This document shows, piece after piece, positions 45,299 to 53,583 of a DNA stretch of 64,000 nucleotides. Source of the stretch: Dellaglioa kimchii (lineage in GTDB: Bacteria > Bacillota > Bacilli > Lactobacillales > Lactobacillaceae). The number at the start of each line of letters is the position of its first letter. The stretch's first letter is position 1. The position numbers were made by a program, and so were the translations under genes. The notes beneath the pieces were generated by a model, which saw nothing but the letters and a program-made list of their open reading frames with translations, searched no databases and was not told the origin of the DNA. The stretch is taken from contig NZ_CP170736.1 in assembly GCF_046115505.1 (NCBI RefSeq), positions 62,001 through 126,000 on the forward strand. Direction: 5' to 3'.

Positions 45299-45958
45299 AT
45301 GGGCAATAACTATAAGAGTGTTTTTGATATTATTGGACCTGTTATGATCGGACCATCTAGTTCACATACAGCTGGTGCCGCTAAAATCGGTAAGGTTGGA
45401 TTTCAATTATTTAATGGAAGAATCACTAAATTAAAAGTTCGCTATTATGAATCATTCGCAAAAACACATCGCGGGCACGGGACTGATTTTGCGACCGTTG
45501 CTGGGGTATTAGGCTTTGAACCTGATGATGTCCGTTGCCCACAGTCCATCCAGATTGCGGAAAAAATGGGGATTGAGATTCAGTTTATTGAAGATGTACA
45601 CCCAAGTCCAATTAACCATCCCAATAGTGTTAAATTAACGCTTGAAAATGAGACGAAAAAAATCGAATTAATGGGTTGTTCAATTGGTGGTGGCACAATT
45701 GAAATTAGAGCTTTCACGCTAAAAAAACAACAATTTTTTCCAAAAGGTAGTTTACCGATACTAGTGTTGGAAGCTAATCCAGTAAATAAAAATAAAATTC
45801 AAAAACAAATCGAAAAAACGACAACTATTGTGATGCAAAGTGAATCTGAGTTAATGCCAGAGGATATTATGTATGAATATGATTTATCCAAGAACATTAC
45901 TGAGACTGATATTAAGCAACTGCGATTATTAACGCACAATCTCATTTATTTAAAATAG
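45299..45958 (+). CDS. sdaAB: L-serine dehydratase, beta subunit
   Basis: With the alpha subunit it deaminates L-serine to pyruvate and ammonia. The 219-residue protein has the family start VFDIIGPVMIGPSSSHTAGA and, after about residue 145, a C-terminal ACT-like region. ATG at 45299 follows GGAGG at 11 bases; the TTG at 45281 would contain that site. The alpha gene begins 11 bases later. Confidence 0.93.
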   Translation: MGNNYKSVFDIIGPVMIGPSSSHTAGAAKIGKVGFQLFNGRITKLKVRYYESFAKTHRGHGTDFATVAGVLGFEPDDVRCPQSIQIAEKMGIEIQFIEDVHPSPINHPNSVKLTLENETKKIELMGCSIGGGTIEIRAFTLKKQQFFPKGSLPILVLEANPVNKNKIQKQIEKTTTIVMQSESELMPEDIMYEYDLSKNITETDIKQLRLLTHNLIYLK

Positions 45959-45969
45959 GAGGTTCCATC

Positions 45970-46851
45970 TTGTATAAAAGTATTGCTGAGTTAGTTTCAA
46001 CTGCTAATAAAGAACACAAATTAATTTCAGAATTAATGATTGAACAAGAAATGGCGCAATCAAGTGAAACTAGAGACGTTATCATTGAAAAAATGTCAGC
46101 TAATCTTGAAGTGATGAAGCAAGCGATTGAAAAGGGATCAAATGGTGAAGGCGTTTCTTCAGCAACGGGATTAACGGGTGGAGATGCGGTCTTACTACGG
46201 AAATATCGTGAGAAAGGGCACTCTTTATCTGGAGATGCTAACTTAGAGGCGATGCAATATGCAATTGCGACTAATGAAGTCAATGCTTCGATGGGACTTA
46301 TTTGTGCGACACCGACTGCAGGTTCATCTGGAACGTTGCCTGGGGTTATTTTCATGATACAAAAACGATTAAATTTATCACATGAAAAGATGTTACAAGC
46401 TTTATTTACGTCAAGTGCCTTTGGAATGATCGTGGCAAATAATGCCATGATTGCCGGAGCGACTGGTGGCTGTCAGGCAGAAGTTGGCAGTGCATCAGCA
46501 ATGGCAGCAGCTGCCGCCGTTGAGGTTACTGGTGGAACGCCGGAACAATGTGCAGAGGCTTTTGCGATGGGACTTAGTAATTTATTGGGACTGGTTTGTG
46601 ATCCAGTTGCTGGATTAGTTGAAATTCCATGTATCAAGCGAAATGCTATAGGAGCTGTGAATGCTTTAACAGCAGCAGATATGGCACTTGCTGGATTATC
46701 TAACAAAGTACCAGCTGATGAAGTTATTATGGCTATGAAAGACATTGGCGAACGTATGCCGAGCTCACTTAGAGAAACTGGGATTGGTGGATTAGCTAGT
46801 ACACCAACGGGCCAAGCAATTAAAATGAAAATATTTGGTGAAATGATATAG
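45970..46851 (+). CDS. sdaAA: L-serine dehydratase, alpha subunit (iron-sulfur)
   Basis: The 293-residue catalytic subunit has Cys residues in GLICATPTAGSSGT, ATGGCQAEVGSA and LVCDPVAGLVEIPCIKRN that fit the oxygen-sensitive 4Fe-4S cluster of this family. TTG start after GGAGGTTCC. Forms a two-gene operon with sdaAB placed between uvrA and rapZ. Confidence 0.94.
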   Translation: MYKSIAELVSTANKEHKLISELMIEQEMAQSSETRDVIIEKMSANLEVMKQAIEKGSNGEGVSSATGLTGGDAVLLRKYREKGHSLSGDANLEAMQYAIATNEVNASMGLICATPTAGSSGTLPGVIFMIQKRLNLSHEKMLQALFTSSAFGMIVANNAMIAGATGGCQAEVGSASAMAAAAAVEVTGGTPEQCAEAFAMGLSNLLGLVCDPVAGLVEIPCIKRNAIGAVNALTAADMALAGLSNKVPADEVIMAMKDIGERMPSSLRETGIGGLASTPTGQAIKMKIFGEMI

Positions 46852-46873
46852 GGTTGGAAACAACTCTTTTTTT
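46851..46873 (+). terminator. Terminator after sdaAA
   Basis: GGGTTG / CAACTC stem with GAAA loop and seven Ts, touching the stop codon. Confidence 0.8.
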
Positions 46874-46938
46874 GTGCGCAGATACAAAAGAAACACCAGG
46901 TATGTTATAATAATTATAGTAGATTTGGAGGAATTAAT

Positions 46939-47823
46939 ATGACAGATACGTTAGAGCTAGTTGTAATTACAGGGATGAGTGGGGCCGGTAAGACGGTCGC
47001 AATGCAAAGTTTTGAAGATTTAGGTTATTTTTGTATTGATAACTTACCACCAACTTTATTACCTAAGTTCTGGGAGTTGGTAAAAGAGTCAGGTAAAATT
47101 TCAAAAATTGCCCTTGTCATGGATTTAAGATCAAGAGCTTTTTATGATGAAATTATCGAAATGTTATCAGGATTTGATAACACTGAATTTGTAACCACTA
47201 AAATTGTCTTTCTTGACGCATCAGATGCAGAATTAGTTTCTCGTTACAAAGAAACAAGACGTGCGCATCCGTTAGCAATGGAAGGCCGTCTGATGGATGG
47301 CATTGAAAAAGAACGTGATTTGCTAAATGATATTAAAACACAGGCACAATTAGTGATTAATACGACTAATTTGTCACCACGTCAGTTACGTGAAGAGATT
47401 TTTCATAATTTTGAAACCAGAGAAACAGCTAATTTTCATGTTGAAGTCTTATCATTCGGATTTAAATATGGCTTACCTATCGATGCAGATATCGTGATGG
47501 ATGTTCGTTTCTTACCTAACCCACACTATATTCCAGAATTAAAACCACAAACTGGCTTAGATAAGGCTGTTTATGATTATGTGATGAAACAACCAGCTAC
47601 AGAAGGTTTTTATACCAAATTTGAATCGTTAATTGAGTCAATTTTACCTGGCTACGAAGGTGAAGGTAAAACCAATTTAACGATTGCAATTGGCTGTACT
47701 GGTGGACAACATCGCTCAGTTGCCTTAGCTAAAAGATTGAGTGAAGAATTGAAAATTAACTATCCGGTGAACGTTACACACCGAGATATTAATAAAAGTA
47801 AAGAATCGGTCAATCGATCATGA
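46939..47823 (+). CDS. rapZ: RNase adapter / nucleotide-binding protein RapZ (YvcJ)
   Basis: The 294-residue P-loop protein has GMSGAGKTV (~12-20), FCIDNLPPTLLPKF (~32) and the C-terminal domain with AIGCTGGQHRSVALA (~250). It is a GTPase/ATPase linked in different bacteria to cell-wall sugar or RNA control. Start after GGAGG. Its stop overlaps the yvcK start by four bases (ATGA), the conserved rapZ-yvcK-whiA operon. Confidence 0.95.
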   Translation: MTDTLELVVITGMSGAGKTVAMQSFEDLGYFCIDNLPPTLLPKFWELVKESGKISKIALVMDLRSRAFYDEIIEMLSGFDNTEFVTTKIVFLDASDAELVSRYKETRRAHPLAMEGRLMDGIEKERDLLNDIKTQAQLVINTTNLSPRQLREEIFHNFETRETANFHVEVLSFGFKYGLPIDADIVMDVRFLPNPHYIPELKPQTGLDKAVYDYVMKQPATEGFYTKFESLIESILPGYEGEGKTNLTIAIGCTGGQHRSVALAKRLSEELKINYPVNVTHRDINKSKESVNRS

Positions 47824-48839
47824 CAAGAAGTGGACATAGACCTAAGATTGTTGTCATTGGTGGTGGAACAGGGCTACCCGTTATTTTAAAAAGCTTAAGA
47901 GATAAAAATGCTGATATCACAGCGATTGTAACGGTTGCTGATGATGGTGGTTCGTCAGGTATTATCAGAGATTACGTTAATGTTGTGCCGCCTGGTGATA
48001 TTCGTAATGTTATTGCCGCATTATCTGAGTTACCAGAAATATATTTAGATATATTCCAGTATCGGTTTGATACGTCCGATCGATTTTTTGCAGGACATGC
48101 GATTGGTAATTTAATTATTGCAGCACTAACTGAAATGAAAAATGGTGTTTTTGCTTCAGTCCAAGAATTATCAGAAATGATGAGAGTTGATGGTCATGTC
48201 TATCCCGTTGCGGATGAACCGTTAGTATTAAATGCAGAATTTTCTGATGGCACTTTTTTAGCGGGCGAAGCAGAAATAACGGCCGCTAGAAAATCAATTA
48301 AGCGTGTTTGGGTAACCTCAAGTGAAAAAAGTGAAACTAGTGTGCCAGAAGCTGTACCAGAAGTTGTTCAAGCTATTCTTGAAGCAGACCAAATTGTCCT
48401 CGGACCTGGGAGCTTGTTCACAAGTATTTTGCCTAATTTAGTTATTGGTAATGTGGGTAAGGCACTGTCTGAAACAAAAGCAGAAGTTGTTTATATCTGT
48501 AATATTATGACGCAAAAGGGTGAAACAGAACATTTTACTGATGCTGATCATGTGCGTATTTTGAATGGGCATCTAGGTAAATGTTTTGTGAACACAGTGC
48601 TTGTGAATACGGCACCGGTCCCTGAAGGTTATATGGATAAAGAAAAATACGATGAGAATTTAATTCAAGTTGAACATGATTTTAATGGATTGAGAGAACA
48701 ACATTGTCGAGTGATTTCATCTAACTTCTTAAAATTAAAAGATCAAGGTGTCTTCCATGATGGCAATAAAGTCGTTGAAGAATTAATCCGGTTAGTTGGT
48801 CGACCAAATCGCGAATTAAGACATAGAAAGACTATTTAG
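47820..48839 (+). CDS. Gluconeogenesis factor YvcK
   Basis: The 339-residue Rossmann-fold protein (CofD-like) has VIGGGTGLPVILKSL (~12-26), VADDGGSSGIIR (~40) and PGSLFTSILPN (~195). It binds UDP-sugars and affects cell shape and wall synthesis in Firmicutes. Starts with ATGA overlap on rapZ. Confidence 0.95.
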   Translation: MTRSGHRPKIVVIGGGTGLPVILKSLRDKNADITAIVTVADDGGSSGIIRDYVNVVPPGDIRNVIAALSELPEIYLDIFQYRFDTSDRFFAGHAIGNLIIAALTEMKNGVFASVQELSEMMRVDGHVYPVADEPLVLNAEFSDGTFLAGEAEITAARKSIKRVWVTSSEKSETSVPEAVPEVVQAILEADQIVLGPGSLFTSILPNLVIGNVGKALSETKAEVVYICNIMTQKGETEHFTDADHVRILNGHLGKCFVNTVLVNTAPVPEGYMDKEKYDENLIQVEHDFNGLREQHCRVISSNFLKLKDQGVFHDGNKVVEELIRLVGRPNRELRHRKTI

Positions 48840-48859
48840 CACAGAGATAAGGTGAGAGA

Positions 48860-49798
48860 ATGTCATATGCAAGTGAAGTAAAAAAAGAATTAACGACCCT
48901 CAAAGTCAGAAAAAATAATGCTAAAGCAGAGTTAATGGCGTTAATTAGAATGAATGGGTCTTTGAGTATTATTAATCATCAATTTGTTTTAAATGTTCAG
49001 ACTGAAAATCCCGCAATTGCGAGACGGATTTATGAACTTTTAAATGAATTTTATGACATTACAAGTGAACTATTAGTTCGTCGTAAAATGAAATTAAAGA
49101 AAAATAATATTTATATTGTACGTTTAAAAACAGGTAGTGATTTTGTTTTAAAAGACTTGGATATCATTGAAGATATGCAACTTAAAATGGGTGTACCAAT
49201 GGATCTGTTGGCCCATGATGATATGATGATGCGTTCATATTTACGTGGGGCATTTTTGGCAGGTGGGTCTGTTAATAACCCTGAAACAAGCCGTTATCAT
49301 TTGGAAATTTATTCAGTCTATGAAGAACATAATCAAACAATTTGTGAAATGATTAATAAATTTGGATTCAACGCTAGAATGACTGAACGTCGAAGTGGTT
49401 ATATCGTTTATTTAAAAGAAGCAGAAAAAATTGCTGATTTCTTGTCATTAATTGGCGCAACAACGGCCATGTTGAAGTTTGAAGATATTAGAATTGTCCG
49501 TGATATGCGTAATTCAGTTAATCGCATGGTTAATTGCGAAACAGCTAATATGAATAAAGTGGCGGATGCTGCGAATAAACAAATTGCTAACATTGAGTTT
49601 ATCGCGCACTCCGTTGGCTTAGGACAATTACCTTCTAAATTAAAAGAAGTTGCTGAAACACGTTTGGTTCATCAAGAAGTTAGTTTGAAAGAATTAGGCG
49701 ATTTAGTACCGGGTGGCCCAATTTCCAAATCTGGGATTAATCATCGACTACGAAAAATTAACGAATTTGCTGAGAAAGTTCGAATTGGCGAAAAATAA
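48860..49798 (+). CDS. whiA: DNA-binding protein WhiA
   Basis: The 312-residue protein joins a degenerate LAGLIDADG-homing-endonuclease-like region (SYLRGAFLAGGSVNNPETSRYH, near 128, begins with the family motif) to a C-terminal helix-turn-helix (SLKELGDLVPGGPISKSGIN). It affects cell division and chromosome segregation. GATAAGGTGAGAG precedes the ATG. Last member of the rapZ-yvcK-whiA set. Confidence 0.95.
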   Translation: MSYASEVKKELTTLKVRKNNAKAELMALIRMNGSLSIINHQFVLNVQTENPAIARRIYELLNEFYDITSELLVRRKMKLKKNNIYIVRLKTGSDFVLKDLDIIEDMQLKMGVPMDLLAHDDMMMRSYLRGAFLAGGSVNNPETSRYHLEIYSVYEEHNQTICEMINKFGFNARMTERRSGYIVYLKEAEKIADFLSLIGATTAMLKFEDIRIVRDMRNSVNRMVNCETANMNKVADAANKQIANIEFIAHSVGLGQLPSKLKEVAETRLVHQEVSLKELGDLVPGGPISKSGINHRLRKINEFAEKVRIGEK

Positions 49799-49824
49799 AT
49801 GAGATTTTAAAGAGGTGAGATAGC

Positions 49825-50076
49825 ATGATAACATTTAAATATGATACGCAGCTACTAATAGAAGGTAGTACATTAGACGAAGACCAATTGAACGATGAGA
49901 TTTTACGTCAGTTTAAAGGTGATAGTTTACTTGTTGCGGGAGATTCTGATTTAATGAAACTGCATTTCCATACAAATGCGCCATGGGAAATATTAGAATA
50001 TTGTGCTGGACTTGGAGAAATCTTTGATGTCGTTGTTGAAGATATGGTCAGACAATCTAAAGGATTAAAAGGTTAA
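49825..50076 (+). CDS. Orphan FakA/YloV C-terminal-domain-like mini-protein
   Basis: The 83-residue protein has FKGDSLLVAGDSDLMKLHFH, NAPWEILEYCAGLGEIFDV and EDMVRQ. This matches the C-terminal module of fatty acid kinase FakA (YloV, DAK-like), where GDSLLVVGDDELVKVHVH-type sequences occur, but the kinase half is absent. GAGGTGAGATAGC precedes the ATG, so it is expressed as a stand-alone gene, 26 bases after whiA. It could modulate FakA or a DegV protein (inference); it could also be a relic kept by chance. Confidence 0.72.
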   Translation: MITFKYDTQLLIEGSTLDEDQLNDEILRQFKGDSLLVAGDSDLMKLHFHTNAPWEILEYCAGLGEIFDVVVEDMVRQSKGLKG

Positions 50077-50082
50077 CCAAAT

Positions 50083-50140
50083 AAAATACGCATATAATTG
50101 ATAGCTTTTATCTTAGCTATTAATTATATGCGTATTTTTT
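50083..50140. terminator. Bidirectional terminator between whiA operon and DsbA-like gene
   Basis: AAAATACGCATATAATTGATAGC pairs with GCTATTAATTATATGCGTATTTT around a 10-base loop; one mismatch. It touches the minus-strand stop codon. Confidence 0.88.
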
Positions 50141-50657
50141 ATTTATCTAAATATGATTTTAAGGTAGCTAAATCCATTGATTCATCAAAGATATGGTCGT
50201 CAACGATAACGGTTGGAACAAATTGAATATTTGCAGCGTTAGCTTCAGCGATAATTGTGTTAATGTAAGTTTTATCAGAAACGTCAGTTAAACTAAAGGT
50301 CTTTTCCATATAGGCAGCAACCTCATCTAGTGTTAAGTCTTTCCACGTATCTTGCGTTTTAAATAATTCAGTTATTAAATCGTAAGATTCTTGCGGATTA
50401 TCTAAAGGAAGATAATGATGAGCAACATTACCACGTTGTAAGGATTCTTTTTCTTTATCAAAAAGTTTGATGACACGTTTTACACGTCCGTCTGCAACAT
50501 AAGAATCTAAAGTCTCTTTAGATTTTTCGAACCATTCTTTTGAGTAGGGGCAACGTAGGTTAATAAACTCAACAATTGTTTTTGGCGCGTCAGAGTTACC
50601 AATCACAAGTCCAAAGTCCCGATTTACTTTTGAAACATCAATAATTGAAATATCCAT
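50139..50657 (-). CDS. DsbA-family thioredoxin-fold protein (CxxS)
   Basis: The 172-residue cytosolic protein has FINLRCPYSKEWFEKS (~30), where the usual CxxC is CPYS with one Cys, and the cis-proline FVPTVIVDD (~146). A single-Cys site suits glutathione-like or bacillithiol-type or non-oxidase roles rather than disulfide formation. No signal peptide. The ATG at 50657 (with GGACTGAT upstream) is preferred over the one at 50678, which has no binding site. Confidence 0.8.
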   Translation of the reverse strand: MDISIIDVSKVNRDFGLVIGNSDAPKTIVEFINLRCPYSKEWFEKSKETLDSYVADGRVKRVIKLFDKEKESLQRGNVAHHYLPLDNPQESYDLITELFKTQDTWKDLTLDEVAAYMEKTFSLTDVSDKTYINTIIAEANAANIQFVPTVIVDDHIFDESMDLATLKSYLDK

Positions 50658-50730
50658 TTTTATCAGTCCAGTCTTCATTTATTAGCGTCAGTATAGCATA
50701 AGACGGGTTCATCTGAATAATTATCCGCTC

Positions 50731-50770
50731 AAAAAAGGACACTAACAAAAGTTAACTTGTTAGTGTCCTT
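50731..50770 (-). terminator. Terminator after clpP
   Basis: Minus strand: AAGGACACTAACA / TGTTAGTGTCCTT stem followed by TTTT (plus-strand A run 50731-50736). Confidence 0.9.
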
Positions 50771-50782
50771 AAACGTTAAAGC

Positions 50783-51376
50783 TTATTTAAGCCCTTTTTT
50801 GTTAGTCATAATTTTATCAATCAAACCGTATTCTTTTGCTTGATCAGCAGTCATAAAGTTATCACGATCTGTATCTTTATCGATAACTTTAATATCTTGA
50901 CCAGTTGCATCAGCTAAAATTTGGTTAATCAATGTTCTTGTTTTCAAGATATGTGCAGCAGCAATTTCAATTTCTGTTGCTTGACCTTGAGCGCCACCAA
51001 GTGGTTGGTGAATCATAATTTCTGAGTTAGGTAATGCAAAACGTTTACCCTTTGTACCAGCAGTTGCCAATACACTGGCCATTGAAGCAGCCATACCCAT
51101 AACGATTGTTTGAACATCAGCATTGATGAAGTTCATTGTATCGTAGATAGCTAAACCGGCTGAAACAGAACCACCGGGTGAGTTAATGTAAATTGAAATA
51201 TCTTTTTCTGAGTCTTGAGCGTCTAAGAAAAGTAATTGAGCGATAATAGCATTTGCCATATCATCATTAACTTCGCCAGATAACATAATGATTCTGTCTT
51301 TTAAAAGACGAGAGTAGATATCATAGGCACGTTCGCCACCGGCAGATTGTTCGATAACTGTAGGAACCATATTCAT
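50783..51376 (-). CDS. clpP: ATP-dependent Clp protease proteolytic subunit
   Basis: The 197-residue serine protease has catalytic Ser in MGMAASMASV (~97), His in IMIHQPLGGAQG (~122) and Asp in KDTDRDNFMTA (~172). It forms the barrel partner of ClpE and other Clp ATPases. GGAGG precedes the ATG. A perfect CtsR box overlaps its promoter. Confidence 0.98.
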   Translation of the reverse strand: MNMVPTVIEQSAGGERAYDIYSRLLKDRIIMLSGEVNDDMANAIIAQLLFLDAQDSEKDISIYINSPGGSVSAGLAIYDTMNFINADVQTIVMGMAASMASVLATAGTKGKRFALPNSEIMIHQPLGGAQGQATEIEIAAAHILKTRTLINQILADATGQDIKVIDKDTDRDNFMTADQAKEYGLIDKIMTNKKGLK

Positions 51377-51443
51377 AGTTAGAAACCTCCGAATTTATTA
51401 TTATTTACTTTTTTTATATTAGCATTTGAACTAATGTAATGCT

Positions 51444-51473
51444 AGTTTAAACCCTTGGTCAAAAAAGGTCAAA
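51444..51473 (-). promoter_or_regulatory. clpP promoter with CtsR operator
   Basis: Plus strand GGTCAAA-AAA-GGTCAAA (51457-51473) is a perfect CtsR site. On the minus strand it contains TTGACC (51467-51472), 17-bp spacer and TAAACT (51444-51449), so operator and -35 coincide. Confidence 0.9.
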
Positions 51474-51474
51474 T

Positions 51475-51508
51475 AAAAGAAACTAAATTTATTCTTTAGT
51501 TTCTTTTA
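51475..51508 (-). terminator. Terminator overlapping end of small secreted-protein gene
   Basis: AAAGAAACTAAA / TTTAGTTTCTTT stem. The stop codon at 51489-51491 is in the loop. It separates the WxL regulator operon from the clpP promoter. Confidence 0.8.
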
Positions 51509-51908
51509 AAATAATCGCATCTGATGATCTTGTTTTTGAACCATAGAGTAGGTTCCCTGATAAATGACGGACCAAGTAGCCAGAATAAGATACTGAAAGG
51601 GCTACAGGCGGTTTAATGGGTGTTACAGAATGTTGCGTTGAAACAAAAGCGATTGGTGATTTATCTGTTACTTTTTTCTTAACCTTACGCGGTTTTTGTT
51701 TTTTAGGTGCCGAAACCTTAGGGGACACAGGTTCTGCATTTTTTCTGGGATCCATTGGATTCACAGGAGCTACACGAGAATCTTCACTATCGCTTCGCGG
51801 TGTTGCTTTAATTTGTTTGGGTACATACATGGATAAAATGAACAAGTTAGCTACGATTGAGGCTAAAGAAATTCTAGTTAGGCGGGATGTTCTAAACTTT
51901 TTATGCAT
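51489..51908 (-). CDS. Small membrane-anchored or secreted protein of unknown function
   Basis: The 139-residue protein has a basic N-terminus (MHKKFRTSRLTR), one hydrophobic segment (~13-27, SLASIVANLFILSMY) and a Pro/Lys/Ser-rich external part with APKKQKPRKVKKKVTDK. It ends with a more ordered SVSYSGYLVRHLSGNLLYG. I recognise no family. The ATG at 51908 overlaps the regulator stop by 8 bases and follows AGGAGG; the open frame further upstream is only overlap with the regulator. The coupling suggests it works with the regulator or the WxL proteins. Confidence 0.72.
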   Translation of the reverse strand: MHKKFRTSRLTRISLASIVANLFILSMYVPKQIKATPRSDSEDSRVAPVNPMDPRKNAEPVSPKVSAPKKQKPRKVKKKVTDKSPIAFVSTQHSVTPIKPPVALSVSYSGYLVRHLSGNLLYGSKTRSSDAIILKETKE

Positions 51909-53373
51909 TAGTGTTATCCTCCTGACTATCTGTTCGAATATCAACAACCATATTAGCAAATATCTCCCAATCAGAAGCTAATGGTGGACTATTCCAGATT
52001 AGGTAGCGGCTGGGGACATCTGCCATTAAAAAGTCAGAAAGGTAAATATCGGTTTGATCTGTTAATTTGTAGTTAACTTCCAAATTAAAGAAGGGCATTG
52101 AATCAAGATTTTTGTGAATTAAATCATTGTAGTTACTTCCTTTTGAAAAATCAATTGTTATATGCACCGGTTTTGAAACGGTTGGTAAATCAATATAACG
52201 AATGAATAGGAAAAGGTATTCTGATTTTAAACGACCCATGTTAATATTTTTTTCTTTAAAAATATCCGGTACATTCGTTGTTAAATTAGTTATTAATTGG
52301 TCAACGAAGATATAAAACCAACTATAATTTTCTTTTAAAATAGTATTATCTACGGCAACTTGCCAACTGAAATCAATTTGAGCACTATGGTAACTAGAAA
52401 AATGAATACGAGATAATTCGTCAAATAGTGTCATATAACTTTGTTCACTTAATGTGATATCAAAGAACTTTTGTAAGTCTTTAATAACAAAATTATTGAG
52501 TGATTCAATTTGTGAAAAGAAAGGTGAGTTATTAAATGTGACGTCAACAATGTCTTCCATATAAAGGAAATTTAAAATAAATACTGTTTCAATTGATAAC
52601 TGTTCATCCGTAAGTCCGTTAATACCTGGATTTTCTTGAAGGCAATCTTGAATATCGGACATAATTGATTCTGAATTAGCAAAATTAACATCAGCAAAAC
52701 GATTAGTATCATTTCGATTGGAAGATAAACTTTGTATGAGAACCGCTGAAAAATACTTTAGTTTCAATAATTGTATTTGTGTGAGATCAAGATTTAAGCT
52801 AGAAATTAATTGGTTAGAAAATAAACTAGAATTACGATCAATTTCTTCATTAAATGGGAAGTTGTAGTTCTTATAGACAGCTAAATAAAGATTATAAAAA
52901 AATAAACGAATATTTTCTTCAGGACCTACTAATTGAAAGTTTTTAGTGGTTTTAAAGCCTAATTTTTGTAACATATCATCTAAAAATTTCTTAGTTCGAT
53001 AGCCAGTTGCTTCACTTAAAAATAACGACTCGGTGAAGGATTCTATACTAAAATTAGGGTTAGTAAATAGCGCATTCAGCATCAAAAATTGAGGTGACTG
53101 CTTAGCGTATAGAAGTAATAGGTGATCAATGGAATCTAAGCCATTTTTTTGTAGACTGACTTTGTTATTGCTAACTTTTAATAAATAGTAATCGTCTAAT
53201 CCTTCAGTGACAAGATCTTCTTCTAAAGATTTAATTGTTGTTGCTGTATAATATTTTGACCATTTAAAATGTTTTTGAATGTCTGTTTGCGAAGCAGATT
53301 GGTCATAAGTATTCTCAAGATAAGAAAATAATTCTAACTTACGAATATCATCTTTGTTAAATATAAAGTCCAT
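51901..53373 (-). CDS. Mga-like transcriptional regulator of the WxL locus
   Basis: The 490-residue protein has an N-terminal helix-turn-helix (~15-60, with SASQTDIQKHFKWSKYYTAT), a second winged-helix of Mga type (~85-135, FTESLFLSEATGYRTKKFLD), and a long all-helical PRD-like middle and C-terminal region. Mga/AtxA-type proteins activate surface-protein genes and may be modulated by PTS phosphorylation. GAGGAGGAA precedes the ATG. It is divergent from the WxL genes, with 210 bases between, so that region is its likely target (inference). Confidence 0.82.
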   Translation of the reverse strand: MDFIFNKDDIRKLELFSYLENTYDQSASQTDIQKHFKWSKYYTATTIKSLEEDLVTEGLDDYYLLKVSNNKVSLQKNGLDSIDHLLLLYAKQSPQFLMLNALFTNPNFSIESFTESLFLSEATGYRTKKFLDDMLQKLGFKTTKNFQLVGPEENIRLFFYNLYLAVYKNYNFPFNEEIDRNSSLFSNQLISSLNLDLTQIQLLKLKYFSAVLIQSLSSNRNDTNRFADVNFANSESIMSDIQDCLQENPGINGLTDEQLSIETVFILNFLYMEDIVDVTFNNSPFFSQIESLNNFVIKDLQKFFDITLSEQSYMTLFDELSRIHFSSYHSAQIDFSWQVAVDNTILKENYSWFYIFVDQLITNLTTNVPDIFKEKNINMGRLKSEYLFLFIRYIDLPTVSKPVHITIDFSKGSNYNDLIHKNLDSMPFFNLEVNYKLTDQTDIYLSDFLMADVPSRYLIWNSPPLASDWEIFANMVVDIRTDSQEDNTNA

Positions 53374-53583
53374 TTATCGCGATTCCTCCTCATTAAAGAG
53401 TATGTACTGTCCATTATAGGGGAATTTACAACGATTTGCATTTAAATCTAGAATCAATAATTATCATATTTTTAAAAAAATTGACAAAAGTGGTGATATA
53501 AAATAACATGTCATTAATATATGTATTCAAATTATAGGAATAACAGAAGAGTAATTTTTTTAGACAGGGAGAGGGAAATCTTT
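53374..53583. promoter_or_regulatory. Divergent control region of the WxL locus
   Basis: A TTGACA (53481-53486), 17-bp spacer, TAACAT (53504-53509) promoter reads toward the WxL genes, directly preceded by the AT-rich run ATATTTTTAAAAAAA. A similar ATATTTTAAAAAAA run lies upstream of both large WxL genes. No strong regulator palindrome is visible. Confidence 0.65.

Noticed and set aside
45942..46448. 168-residue minus-strand open frame over sdaAA
   Set aside because: Antisense of a clearly conserved gene; no ribosome binding site or operon context.
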